In this document: one piece after another, positions 10,525 through 20,500 of the stretch
Position numbering within the stretch: the stretch's first letter is position 1
Layout: every line of letters starts with the position of its first letter
From: Thecamonas trahens ATCC 50062
Taxonomy: Eukaryota; Apusozoa; Apusomonadida; Apusomonadidae
Direction: 5' to 3'
Assembly: GCF_000142905.1 (NCBI RefSeq)
Contig: NW_013657654.1
Location: forward strand, 327,281 to 391,280
DNA: 64,000 bases
Made by a program: the position numbers and the translations under genes
The notes under the pieces: generated by a model
What the model saw: only the letters and a program-made list of their open reading frames with translations
Databases searched by the model: none
Told to the model about the DNA's origin: nothing

Positions 10525-11307
10525 ATGGCGACAACGCCGACATCGAGTCGCGCCAACCCACTGGGAAGCGCGGCAGAGACAGAGCGGATGGCGAGGCAGT
10601 GGAGCGAGGCGCTGCGTGGATGCCGGACCGAGTCTGTGGTACTGGCGACCAAGTTTGATCGGCTGCGGGCTGTGATAGTGGCGCATGTGCAGAGCGGGAT
10701 GACGAGCGATGCGGAGAGCGACGTCGACATCGCAGTGTTCCATGAGGCCTTCCCTTTTGCCATCTGCATGTTGGACCAGCTTGTCAAGACGCCCCAGTTG
10801 TCAGAGTCTGCCGACGAGCTGCGAGACATGGTCTCTCGGACCAAAGACGCGCTCGCCGACGAGGGCTGGTCGTTTGGCGGCTTGATGGCCATGATCGGCA
10901 CCATCTTCACTCTCGCGCCGTACGCCGCCTCTGCGCTTGTGCATCCTCGCGAGAGTGCGAGCAGCGATGAACGCGACGGCGTCTCCGACGCCAATCGCTG
11001 GTCCTCTGTCCTCCGCAACTGCCAGGGCGAGATCGACACTGTCCGCCATCGCATCGCCGACGCTGACTCCAGTGGAGGCGGTGACGACACCACTGACGAG
11101 ATGGACGCTCGCACAGAGGCTGCCATGCAATCGCTTACCAAGTGTGTGCTGAATGCCGTGGCTCCGGTCGAGTTTGGCGCGTACCTCCGCTCATGCGAAG
11201 AGCGCGGCTGCAAGGTGTTTGACGAGTGCGACGACGCCGACGTCCCACCTGAGCTCATCCTAGCCTTTGACAAAGTCACCTCGGCCATGATTCATCACCT
11301 ACTCTGA
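10525..11307 (+). CDS. unknown helical protein, 260 residues
   Basis: ATG at 10525 (MATTPTSSRANPLG) is the first Met of the frame; the frame is open from 10417 but begins there with GTG. The protein is mostly amphipathic helix with coding-like GC3 composition. One apolar stretch (GGLMAMIGTIFTLAPYAASALV, about residues 120-140) could be a membrane-associated or buried helix. The C-terminal part has several Cys residues (KCVLNAVAP, RSCEERGCKVFDEC). No family is recognised. It is transcribed divergently from SPB1 and precedes the SLC44 gene by 159 bases. Confidence 0.7.
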   Translation: MATTPTSSRANPLGSAAETERMARQWSEALRGCRTESVVLATKFDRLRAVIVAHVQSGMTSDAESDVDIAVFHEAFPFAICMLDQLVKTPQLSESADELRDMVSRTKDALADEGWSFGGLMAMIGTIFTLAPYAASALVHPRESASSDERDGVSDANRWSSVLRNCQGEIDTVRHRIADADSSGGGDDTTDEMDARTEAAMQSLTKCVLNAVAPVEFGAYLRSCEERGCKVFDECDDADVPPELILAFDKVTSAMIHHLL

Positions 11308-11466
11308 CTCGATGTGGCTCATCGGCCGTGTTGGTCACGGGCTGCCAGTCAAGACTGGCGGATGGCGGCGGCGGAGGTGGCGGCGTCGCCAATAACGTTA
11401 TTCAATGAAAACACGATTATTCCAAGCAGCTGGTTTGCACTCTTCTCTCTCTCACGGTGCCACAGC

Positions 11467-13977
11467 ATGGCCATCGACCACATTCCGGATGCGGAGGAGA
11501 TGAAGACGCTCGGTGAGCCGCACCATTACGACGCCAACTTCAAGGGGCCGATTGTGGAGCGGCAGTGCCGGGACGTGCTCTTCCTTCTGCTCTTCATTCT
11601 CTTTATCATTGGTATGGGTGTTGTCACCGTCATCGCCTACCGCATCGGCAACCCAAGCGGTACGTTCCCCACGCCCCCCACGCCCCCCACCCCCTCGCCC
11701 TGCCCCCAAGCAGGGGAAGAGTAGCGACAGTATGGGAAGAAGACGCCATACAATCCATGGTGTACATGTTGTACACCACCATGGAACCTTGTGTATGGTC
11801 ATAAGGACAGCGTAGCCCCTCCGCTGCCGACCATGCCCGCACCGCGCCTGCCCCCACCGCATACCAGGAAAACGCCATTGATCACACCTCGATCGCGCGC
11901 CGTTTTGATCAGCCGGCTCGCCCTGGTTCCACCGGGCCCCGGGAGCGGTATGCGGTGCGGGCATGGCCAAGCGAAGATGCTGGGTCGCTCTCCACACTCT
12001 GGCATGGTGCGCAAACAGAATGGGCTCCTCCTTCTCCTCTTCTGGAGAAAAAAATATCCCAAAGCCCATGGCCCACTGGCTTTGGCCGCTCTTATGAGGC
12101 GGTGGCGTACTTTGGCGTACCTTTATCGTACACTGGGGGAAGAGGGTAGAGGTAGAGGGCGAGGAGAACGACTCACGGGAGTGAGACGGGGCGGGGGGCA
12201 CGTTGGGGATGAGGACAGGATTTTGTACGGGACGGATGCAGACGGCAATGTGTGCGACACCAAGAACTCTGATTTGCGCAACGGCATCGACATGCGTGGG
12301 CGGCCGTTTGTGTTTTTCGGCAACCCTCTCAAGCCGTTCCGTGACGAGATCTGCGTGAAGAAGTGTCCTGTGGATAACGTCAACATTTTTGCGTTGTCGT
12401 ACGACAAGGACAACATTTATTGCCGCAACGGCTACACCGGCAACAAGCCGCGGACAGACATCCTGTACATGGGATGCACCGGCGACTGCCCGTGCTTCCC
12501 GGGCTACTCGTCGACGCCGATCCTGCGGCGGTGTATTCCTGCGCCGGGCTCCGAGACTGTGACCAACTCGTCAGACACGACAAACATCATGGACAAGATC
12601 AACTCGACGGAGCTGTCGCGGCAGATCATGGCAGACATCAACGCTGCCAAGTACATCATTCTGTTCCTGGCGGGCGTGGCTGTGGTGCTCTCGTTCTGCT
12701 GGCTTCTCCTTCTCAAGACCTTTACTGGGTGCCTGGTGTGGACGACGATTATTCTCGTTTCCGTGCTCTCTATCACGATCTCGACGCTGCTGTGCATGGA
12801 GGCCAAGGAGGCGCGCGACGAGCACAACGACGCCAAGCGCAAGGGCGTGGACACGGTCGAGTCGCAGCTGCAGTACCGGACGATGACGGCGTTTGCGGTG
12901 ATTGCGACGGTGGCGACGGCGGTTCTGCTCATTGTTGTCCTCACCATGCGCAACAAGATCCGGCTGGCGATCCAGATCATCAAGGAGGCCGGGGCGGCGC
13001 TGACGTCGATGCCGTGCTTGTTCTGCGTCCCGATCTGGACCTTTGTCATTCTTGGCCTCTTCTTTGCGTACTGGATCGCGACGGCGCTGTACCTGGCGAC
13101 GGCCGGCGAGCCGCTGTATGACCCGGAGACGGGCGAGTTTGTGACGTACAAGGCGTCCAAGGACGTGCGGCGGATGCAGGCGTACCACGTCTTTGCCCTC
13201 CTCTGGGTCCTCGCCTTTATCCTGGGCATTCACGAATGCACCATTGCCGGCTCGATCGCCACGTGGTACTTTTCGCACGACAACAAGGTCAAGGGCTTCC
13301 CCATCCTGCGGTCGCTCAAGCGGACGCTGCGGTACCACACCGGGTCTGTCGCGCTCGGCTCGCTCATCATTGCCATTGTGCAGTTTATCCGTGTTTGCAT
13401 CGAGTACGTCCGCATGCAGCTCAAAGGCAAAGACAACGACTTTGTCCGCTTCCTCCTCCGCTGCCTCGCGTACCTCTTTGCCTGCCTCGACCGCTTCCTT
13501 CGTTTCATTTCGCGGAATGCATACATCCAGATCGCGATCTACGGCGAGTCGTTCTGCACCTCGGCCCGCGAGGCCTTTGCCCTCCTCATGCGTAACGCGT
13601 GGCGCCTCATTGCTGTCCAGTTCATCGGCGACTTTGTCATCAACCTCGGCAAGCTTGTGGTGGTCGTCATCGTCGCCATTGTCGCCTTCTTCATGCTCCG
13701 CGGCAAAGACGAGCTTGGCCTCCGCGAGGGCATCGAGCTCAACTACTGGGCCATTCCCTTTATCCTCATCTGTGTCCTCGCCTTTGCCGTTTGCACAGCT
13801 ATGATGGGGCTCTACGAGCTGGCCATCGACACCATCTTCCTCTGCGCCATGGAAGACTTTGAGCGCAACGACGGCTCGCTTGACCGCCCCTACTACGCTT
13901 CGGAGCCGCTGACCAAGCTCCTCAAGGATAACGAGAAGCGCAAGATGGACACCGATCTTGGCAAGGACAACATCTAG
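11467..13977 (+). CDS. SLC44A: SLC44 choline-transporter-like protein; two exons, phase off by one base
   Basis: CTL/SLC44 proteins are multi-span membrane proteins linked to choline or ethanolamine transport. Exon 1 (11467-11659) encodes the cytosolic N-terminus and TM1 (FLLLFILFIIGMGVVTVIAY). Exon 2 (about 12219-13977) begins ILYGTDADGNVC, the family's post-TM1 motif. It continues with a Cys-rich extracellular loop, about nine further TM helices and family signatures CTIAGSIATWYF, LRYHTGSVALGSL, QLKGKDND, NAYIQIAIYGESFCTSAREAF and NDGSLDRPYY. The canonical junction AGCG|GTACGT...gacag|GATT leaves the frame one base short. One extra G at either edge gives the expected GNPSGILYG and 650 residues, so a missing base is inferred. 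Confidence 0.85.
11660..12218 (+). other. SLC44 intron with nested inverted repeats
   Basis: Donor GTACGT at 11660, acceptor gaggacag ending 12218. It contains a near-perfect palindrome (11758-11787, centred on ccatggtgtacatgttgtac). It also contains a foldback whose right arm ggtatgcggtgcgggcatgg (11947-11966) pairs with 11831-11865, the left arm carrying a 15-base extra segment. A frame through 11830-12145 is open with coding-like composition, but no family is recognisable. Confidence 0.7.
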
Positions 13978-14125
13978 TCGCTTGCACCATTTCAGTGAAC
14001 TTGAACATATCGAACGGATGTCAGCGTGAGCCCCGACCCAGACTCGCCCGAGCTACCTGTGCCTACTCGTTGCCAACCGGCCACGCACCCCCCTCCCCCC
14101 CCTCCCCCCCCCTCCTCAACCCAGC

Positions 14126-15631
14126 ATGGAGCCGCAACATGTCTTTCCACACGTCGATGGGTACACCATTGTCCGGCAGCTCGGGAGTGGGACGTACGGA
14201 ACGGTATTCCTCGCCACGGCGAGCCGCCGTTCATCATCATCGTTGGAAGTGTCATCAACGGCCGGATGGTCAAGGTTATCAAGGCAAACATTGTCTTCAT
14301 CGCCGTTGCCATCGCCGCTGGTGGCCATCAAGCTGGTGCCGCTTGGACATGCAACGTCGATGGATCAAGTGGCGGCAGCGCTCAACGAGGCGGCAGTGAC
14401 GTCGGACGTGGCGCACCACCCGTGCGTGGTCGACTTTATGTCGTCGGCGCCGACAAGGGTCCGCGGCATGGCGGCAATGGTGCTGGGGTATGCTGATGGC
14501 GGATCGCTTGCGGATGTGATGCGGAGCGCGTATTCGCGACGGAAGTCGCTCACACCCGCGGTGGCGATGCACTTTGCCACGCAGCTGGCGCTGGCGCTCA
14601 AGCACGTGCATGATGCCGGGTACGCGCATCTGGATCTCAAGCCGGCTAACGTGCTGCTTGCATCGGCGCAGGCTGGCATGGTGGCATCGTCGGCTCGGTG
14701 GAAGGCGGCGAACCGGTTGGGCCGGCAGCAGGCGGTGGTCAAGCTCTCGGACTTTGGCGTCGCGGCTGTGGCACCCGGGCCTGGCGAGCCGCGGCTTACC
14801 GGTCTCGCCGGCTCGCCGCCGTACATGGCACCGGAGATGCTATCAGGCGCGGGGTACGGGCGTGAGGCCGATGTCTTTTCGTTTGGCGTCCTCCTGTACG
14901 AGCTCCTTGCTGGAGGCGTGCGGCCGTTCCCGGGCACCACGCTTGAGACGGCCGGAAGAGCGATTCTCACGCAACGACCTGCTGCACTTCCGCCTCACGT
15001 ACCGCGGGAGCTGGCAGCGATTGTGAAGGCGATGCTGCGCAAGGATCCGGCAGCACGACCGACATTTGCAGACATTCTTGTTTCGCCGCCGTTTGCGGCG
15101 GCGCTCGAGGTGTTGACCGCTCCGGACGGCGCGCTGTCGGAGGAGCGATTCGGCGCCGATGGCAGCTATCTCGGTAACGTGGCGGCGCTAGAGCCGGTCC
15201 CACCGTTGTCCGAGCCGCCAGTTCTTTCCGGAGGAGACGGCAACAGCGGCGATGGCGACGATAGCAGGCGCTACGCGCGCAAGCCGCTGACTCCGCTGGG
15301 CGAGATTGGGCGGATCGAGCGACGTCCGCGGCTCGGCTCAGCGCCAAGCCTCTTCTCGCCGCCGCTTGTGGCGCCGCCGCCGCGGACGATGCTGGCGCGG
15401 CCGTCGTCGGCGTCGCGGCTTGCGCGGATGGTCCAGACTCCGACCGCGGTCCTTGACGATGCTATCGGGCTGGCCACGGTTGGGCATGTGGCCGTAGCAC
15501 CACGACGGCGGTCACCGCGGCGGATGATCCACCGCGTCCCCGTTGCACGGGCCTCACGCCCCGGCCGCCAGCACACGCCCGCATCCCCGTCTCCGAATCG
15601 GTCTGCTTCGCGATCTCGTCCGCGCCACTGA
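14126..15631 (+). CDS. Ser/Thr protein kinase, non-RD catalytic loop
   Basis: A 501-residue protein with one kinase domain (about 12-330). Visible are the glycine loop GSGTYGTVF (about 20-28), VAIK with Lys69 after a Ser-rich insert of about 38 residues, catalytic loop HLDLKPANVL (about 169; HLD instead of HRD, so non-RD, with Asp and Asn kept), DFGVAAV, APE as YMAPEM, and DVFSFGVLLYELLAGGVRPF. A second insert lies between the catalytic loop and DFG. The tail (about 340-501) is Pro/Ser/Arg-rich and looks disordered. The domain should be active; the subfamily is unclear, perhaps NEK/CAMK-like. A C-run (about 14090-14115) lies directly before the ATG. Confidence 0.88.
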   Translation: MEPQHVFPHVDGYTIVRQLGSGTYGTVFLATASRRSSSSLEVSSTAGWSRLSRQTLSSSPLPSPLVAIKLVPLGHATSMDQVAAALNEAAVTSDVAHHPCVVDFMSSAPTRVRGMAAMVLGYADGGSLADVMRSAYSRRKSLTPAVAMHFATQLALALKHVHDAGYAHLDLKPANVLLASAQAGMVASSARWKAANRLGRQQAVVKLSDFGVAAVAPGPGEPRLTGLAGSPPYMAPEMLSGAGYGREADVFSFGVLLYELLAGGVRPFPGTTLETAGRAILTQRPAALPPHVPRELAAIVKAMLRKDPAARPTFADILVSPPFAAALEVLTAPDGALSEERFGADGSYLGNVAALEPVPPLSEPPVLSGGDGNSGDGDDSRRYARKPLTPLGEIGRIERRPRLGSAPSLFSPPLVAPPPRTMLARPSSASRLARMVQTPTAVLDDAIGLATVGHVAVAPRRRSPRRMIHRVPVARASRPGRQHTPASPSPNRSASRSRPRH

Positions 15632-16276
15632 TCGTCACCGAACACGCCTTGCTACCTGCGTGGTCCTTGTTGATTGAACCAGCGAGGCTCATCCCCCTTC
15701 AATCGATCCCCCCCCCCCCCCCCCTCCCCCTCGTCCGCGATCTTGATCATGATCATGATCAGGATCAGCCCACCCGATCAACATCAACCGACACCACCCC
15801 ACCTCACCCCCTCCCCCCCCCTCTCCCCCCCCCACCATGCGGGTTCGCGGACCTACGCTTCGCCCCCCAACCCCCCCATGTGTACCCATGCCTCTCTTCC
15901 GCCCCACTCCCTTCAACGCCCCTCCTGTCCGCCCTCCCACCTCCGCCACCGCCACCACCACCACCACCGCTCCTTTGGCAAGCCGCACGGCCATGGCGAT
16001 GACCACCGACTCGGCAAGTCGCCTCCAATGCGACTTGGCCGCATCCGCATCGTCATCCTCCACGCTCTCGCCAGACAACTCTGTTAGCCCTCTCGCTCGA
16101 TCGCTCGCTCGCTCATCTGCTCGTTTGTGCACACTCGCTCCTCCTCGTCTCAGCTCGTCATCACTATCATCATTGTCATCATTGTCATCATCGTTGTCGT
16201 CGTTGGCTGCAGACGACAGCGGCTTTGTCTCGGCTTGGTCAGAGGTGGCCAGCATCCGCTGCGTGACTTTCCAAGA
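15632..16276. repeat. low-complexity intergenic sequence
   Basis: Contains a run of about 16 C (15708-15723), a gatcatgatcatgatcagga array (15744-15765), C/T-rich tracts, ccaccaccaccaccaccacc (about 15950-15970), gctcgctcgctc-type repeats (about 16093-16120) and tcatcattgtcatcattgtc (about 16165-16195). Both strands translate to homopolymeric nonsense and no gene is supported. Confidence 0.7.
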
Positions 16277-16900
16277 ATGCTTCCCATCTGTGCTTCTATT
16301 GAGGAAGCTGTGCGTCGTCTGAGGAAACGGCTGCGGTCGCCAGAGCCTGATGATCTTGCGCCTGAGGCTCGCCTGGCGGACGATGGAAGTGCTCCGCTGG
16401 TGGCTATGGACATTGCCGGCGAAGAGCCGCCGCCGGCGGGCACGTGTGGCAGCGACGAATCGGCCTGGCCGCATCCGTCGCCGACCAAGCGGCAGGCAAC
16501 GCTCGGAGCTGGCCTGCGGACGCCTTCGCCCCCGGTTTCGGTGCCTGGTGCAAGGTCACCATCGGCCTCGTGGTCGAGCTCATACAGCTCACCAGCGCCG
16601 CATCCGCCACCGGCGCAGTCGCGGTCTGCGTTCTCGGCCACCCGCGCCGCCGGACCAGCCCGCCACGCGCTCCTCTCCCACTTGACCTACCCCTTCAGTT
16701 CCGATGACGAGCACCACGCCCTGCCGGCGGTGTCTGCCCCAACGGCGATGCCCGCTTCGTCTCCGCCAGCATCTCCGCCATCCGCGTCCAAACGTCGTCG
16801 CGAGCCGCTGGCCGTCTTTGGCGCCGCCGGAGGGCCGCCCAAGCGGGCGCGGCTGCTCCACGCCCGACCGCGGAGGCCCCAACCTGAACTCAGCTGCTGA
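16277..16900 (+). CDS. unknown Pro/Ser-rich protein, 207 residues
   Basis: ATG at 16277 (MLPICASIEEAVRRLRKRLR) starts a reading frame with a short amphipathic helix. Pro/Ser/Ala-rich disordered sequence with several SP and TP sites follows, including ESAWPHPSPTKRQATLG. A basic cluster (SKRRREPLAVFGA) near the end could be a nuclear localisation signal. No domain is recognised. The upstream frame is open to 16127 but encodes repeat-derived Ile/Val runs and is left out. Modest confidence that it is a gene at all. Confidence 0.45.
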   Translation: MLPICASIEEAVRRLRKRLRSPEPDDLAPEARLADDGSAPLVAMDIAGEEPPPAGTCGSDESAWPHPSPTKRQATLGAGLRTPSPPVSVPGARSPSASWSSSYSSPAPHPPPAQSRSAFSATRAAGPARHALLSHLTYPFSSDDEHHALPAVSAPTAMPASSPPASPPSASKRRREPLAVFGAAGGPPKRARLLHARPRRPQPELSC

Positions 16901-17551
16901 TTCTCCCGAGCGTACCCCTTCCAGCGTTTACTCACGTTGACAGGTAGTGCTACCAGTGTCGTCTGTTTTGGTCGGCTCTCCCACACCTCATCCTGGGAAA
17001 CATCCGCCATCCGCACGATTTGCAGGTAGCCGTCGGCATGCAACGGCTTGTGGTGTGTGGCACGTGAGACTCTGATTAATAATGAGTCGACCGGGGGACC
17101 CCGACCAAGTTAAACCTTTCGGCCCGGCCATGCTCAGTTATGGACTCTCTCAATCCTTCTCATATGGACCATGCCCCCCCCCCCCCCCCCCCCCCTCCCT
17201 TGTTCATGCAAACACGCGTCCTGTTGTTCTCTCTCTCGTCATTGCCATACCAAGGGGGAAAAAATAGAATACTTTGTAATTTGGTGAACAACACTCTCGG
17301 TTGCCGGCCAAGCGGTCGTTATCGTCGCGCATAGTCATCAAAAGGGTAGGCGGGCGGGTTCCCGCTTCGTCGGAGCCGACTGTGTCGACGCCATCAGAAC
17401 TCTTAGCTATGTAAGGTGTCAGCCGCTTCGCTTCGCTCAGCCGGCCGCGAGTGTTAGCGACTGGTAGCAGTCGCAGCAATACTTTGTCGTTTTGTTGTTC
17501 CTCACTGGCAAGACGATTTCAATTTGTTAACATTGCTCTCGAATTGCCGCA
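16901..17551. promoter_or_regulatory. intergenic region upstream of receptor kinase
   Basis: About 650 bases of mixed composition with a C-run of about 20 (17174-17193). The last 80 bases before the start are comparatively AT-rich (gttttgttgttcctcactgg). No RNA gene or recognisable element was found. Confidence 0.4.
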
Positions 17552-20500
17552 ATGATCGTTCCCCAAACGTTGCTCATGGTGGCTGTGGTAGTCGGCGCAG
17601 CAGTCATGCTCGTGCATGAGGGAGAAGCGCAAGCGTCACTTCCGGAAGTGCTTCAACTTCGTATGAATATCTTTCTCTCAAGTTCCGAGTTTGTAACTGG
17701 CCCAGGCATTGCCTTTGGTGTCCTTCTTGCTCAGTTCAACGGGCGGGCCAACCGAACGTCGGAAGTTTTGCTTCAGCCGCAAGTCTTTCCTGCGGAAATC
17801 GCGGCGTACACTCCTTGGCTCAATGCCATTACCGGGCCAGACGTGGTCGAGGTCTATCTCGGTGGCGGAGGCCTTGATCTCCTCTCGAGTGACAACTTTG
17901 AAGACGTGACCGACATCTGGACAAACTCCTCGCTTGACCTCGATCTCTTGCCGGCGGCCATGGCCAGTTCGACCGGCGCCGATGGTCGGCGGTACGGCGT
18001 CCCGCTGATGGGTGATGCCAACGTATGCGTGTACTCCAAGTCGGCATTTGCCGCCATGGGCATCACCGCCACACCCAACACGTGGTCCGAGCTCAAGGCC
18101 CTCTGCAGCGTGTTTGTGGCTGCTGGCAAGCCGTGCCTCGGCACCGGCTACGACGCCATCCCGTCGGTCTACTTTGACTACATGTTCATCCGGATGCACG
18201 GCAACGCGGCATACGAGCAGTTCTTTAACGGCAATGTCTCGTTCACCGATCCACGGGTCAACGCTACCTTTAACGTTCTCATGGAGCTCAAGGACATCGG
18301 TGCGATGATGCCGGATCCGACGTCCGGCGCTGCCTACAACGTCGCTGATCTTGTCAACGACACCATTCCGATCTACTGCGGCTTTGAGATGATGACTGTC
18401 TCGCCGCTGCAGCAAGGTGCCAACACGTCGAACCTTGACGTGTTTCCTTTTCCGTCGTACGACGGCGAGCTTGGGACGGCTGGGCCGTCCGAGCCGACCA
18501 ATGCCATCCTCGGCCTAGTTGGCACGTACGCCATTCCCAAGAACGCACAGTACAAGAGCTACTCGCACGAGTTCCTCACCTACGCAACCAATCCGACGGT
18601 GCAGGCCGGCATGCTCTCCTACGCCACATCGGGCTTTATTCCTCGATTTTCGATGGGGTCGTACGTGGTGCCGCCCCGGGCCAAAAAGGTGTACAGCGCC
18701 GTTCTTGCCGCGGACGCGATGCTCTTCCGCTCGTTTGCGGCCTTTGGCTTTGCCTCTGTCACCGGTGACTGGTGGCGTATCATCTACACCTTTGAGGCCA
18801 TGCCGACCCGCGCCATGGCACAGGGGTACCTCAACACAGCTCTGGCGGCGATCGAGGTGGAGCGGCTGGCGGCGGTGCTCAAAATGACGGTCGAGCCGGT
18901 GGCGGATCCGCTTCCGGGCACGTACTCTGACGCTGTGAGAGTCTCGCTGTCATCGCCGACCACGGGTGCCGTGGTGTACTACACGCTCGACGGGAGCGAG
19001 GTCAACCTGGGCTCGCCGGTCTACAGTGGGCCGATCACCATCTCGTCGTCTGGGACGACGCGAGTGCGTGCCATTGCGCTCGCACCAGGTCTCCGTTTGT
19101 CGACCGAGCTCGTGGGAGACTATGTACTCAACATTGCGTCGGTCAAGGACGACTCGAGTGCACGGCTCCTGCTGTACATCCTCATTCCTTCGCTGCTCCT
19201 TGTTATTTGTGTCGGCGGCGTCGTCGGCTACGTCATCTACCGGCGCAAGTCTGTCACGTACCGGCTCAAGTCGGACTCGGACCTTGTGCTTAACTCGGAG
19301 GACATTGACATTGGGCGTGCCATTGGTGAGGGCTCGTTCGGCACGGTGTACATGGGTTCGTGGCGCGGAACGGCTGTGGCTATTAAGCGGACCAAGACCA
19401 AGGTGATGAAGCCTGCACAGCTGAAGGAGTTTGTTGACGAAGCCGGTATGCTGCTCCGGCTCCGGCACCCGAACATTGTCATTTTCATGGGTGTCACGCT
19501 CGAGCCGCCGCAGCTGGTTACCGAGTTTATGGACCGCGGCTCGCTCTATGACATCATCCATGCGCCGGACGTCTTCCTCGACACCTCGATTATCTTCAAG
19601 TGGTGCCACAACATGGCGCAGGGTCTGTTCTTTCTGCAGCAGTCTGGTGTCACCCACGGCGACTTCAAGTCGCTCAACGTGCTCTTTGACTCCAACTGGG
19701 TGCCCAAGATTTGCGACTTTGGTATGTCGTCGGTCAAGGGTGAGGCTGGCCTTGTTGCGCACGCAGCGTCGGAGCTCAAGGCGGCCGGCAAGGGCAAGAA
19801 GAAGAAGACAGCCAAGGTGACACCAGCAGACGCTGCTGCGGCGGCGGCAGCGGGTGCGGGCGGTGACAGCAGTCGCTTCGGCTCGCTCAGCTCCAACTCG
19901 CCGTTTGTCTCGGCCACCTCGTCGTTCTCATCGCGAATGGGAACTTCGCGGTCGACTGCTGGCGGCAAAGGCAACGACTCGGGCATGGGCAACGTGGGCA
20001 CGCTGTTTTGGGCGGCACCCGAGGTGCTGACCCAGGGTGGCGCGGCAGCGTCGGCGGCGTCGGACGCGTACTCTCTCGGACTCACGTTCTGGGAGTTGGC
20101 GGCGCGGTCCGATTTGTACCCGGGCGAGAACCCTCTTGCGGTCTCGCTTGATGTGGTCAACGGGCGCCGGCCAGAGACAGCAAGCATTCGGGCCGACCTC
20201 AACGACCTTCTTCCGGTCATTACGGGGCTGTGGGACGGCAACGCAGAGACGCGAATGACAACCAAGGCTGCGGTGGAGGCACTCGGTGACCTCTACTCTC
20301 CGATGGCGGTGGTTTACCCGACGACGGCGACCGCGCCCGAAGGTCAGGTCATTCTCATCCACGTGGCACGGCTGGGTATCGGCAAGCTGCTACTGCGGTC
20401 GCCGTCGGATGCAGCCGAGTGCCTCGCCGCATTCCACGCCGAAGTGCCCGAGCTTGCACGCGAGGCCGGCGGCGCTGTGGTCGAGTGGGGTCTGGCGACG

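Noticed and set aside
11452-12201. 249-residue minus-strand frame over the SLC44 intron
   Set aside because: Antisense to exon 1 and built on C-runs; no recognisable domain.
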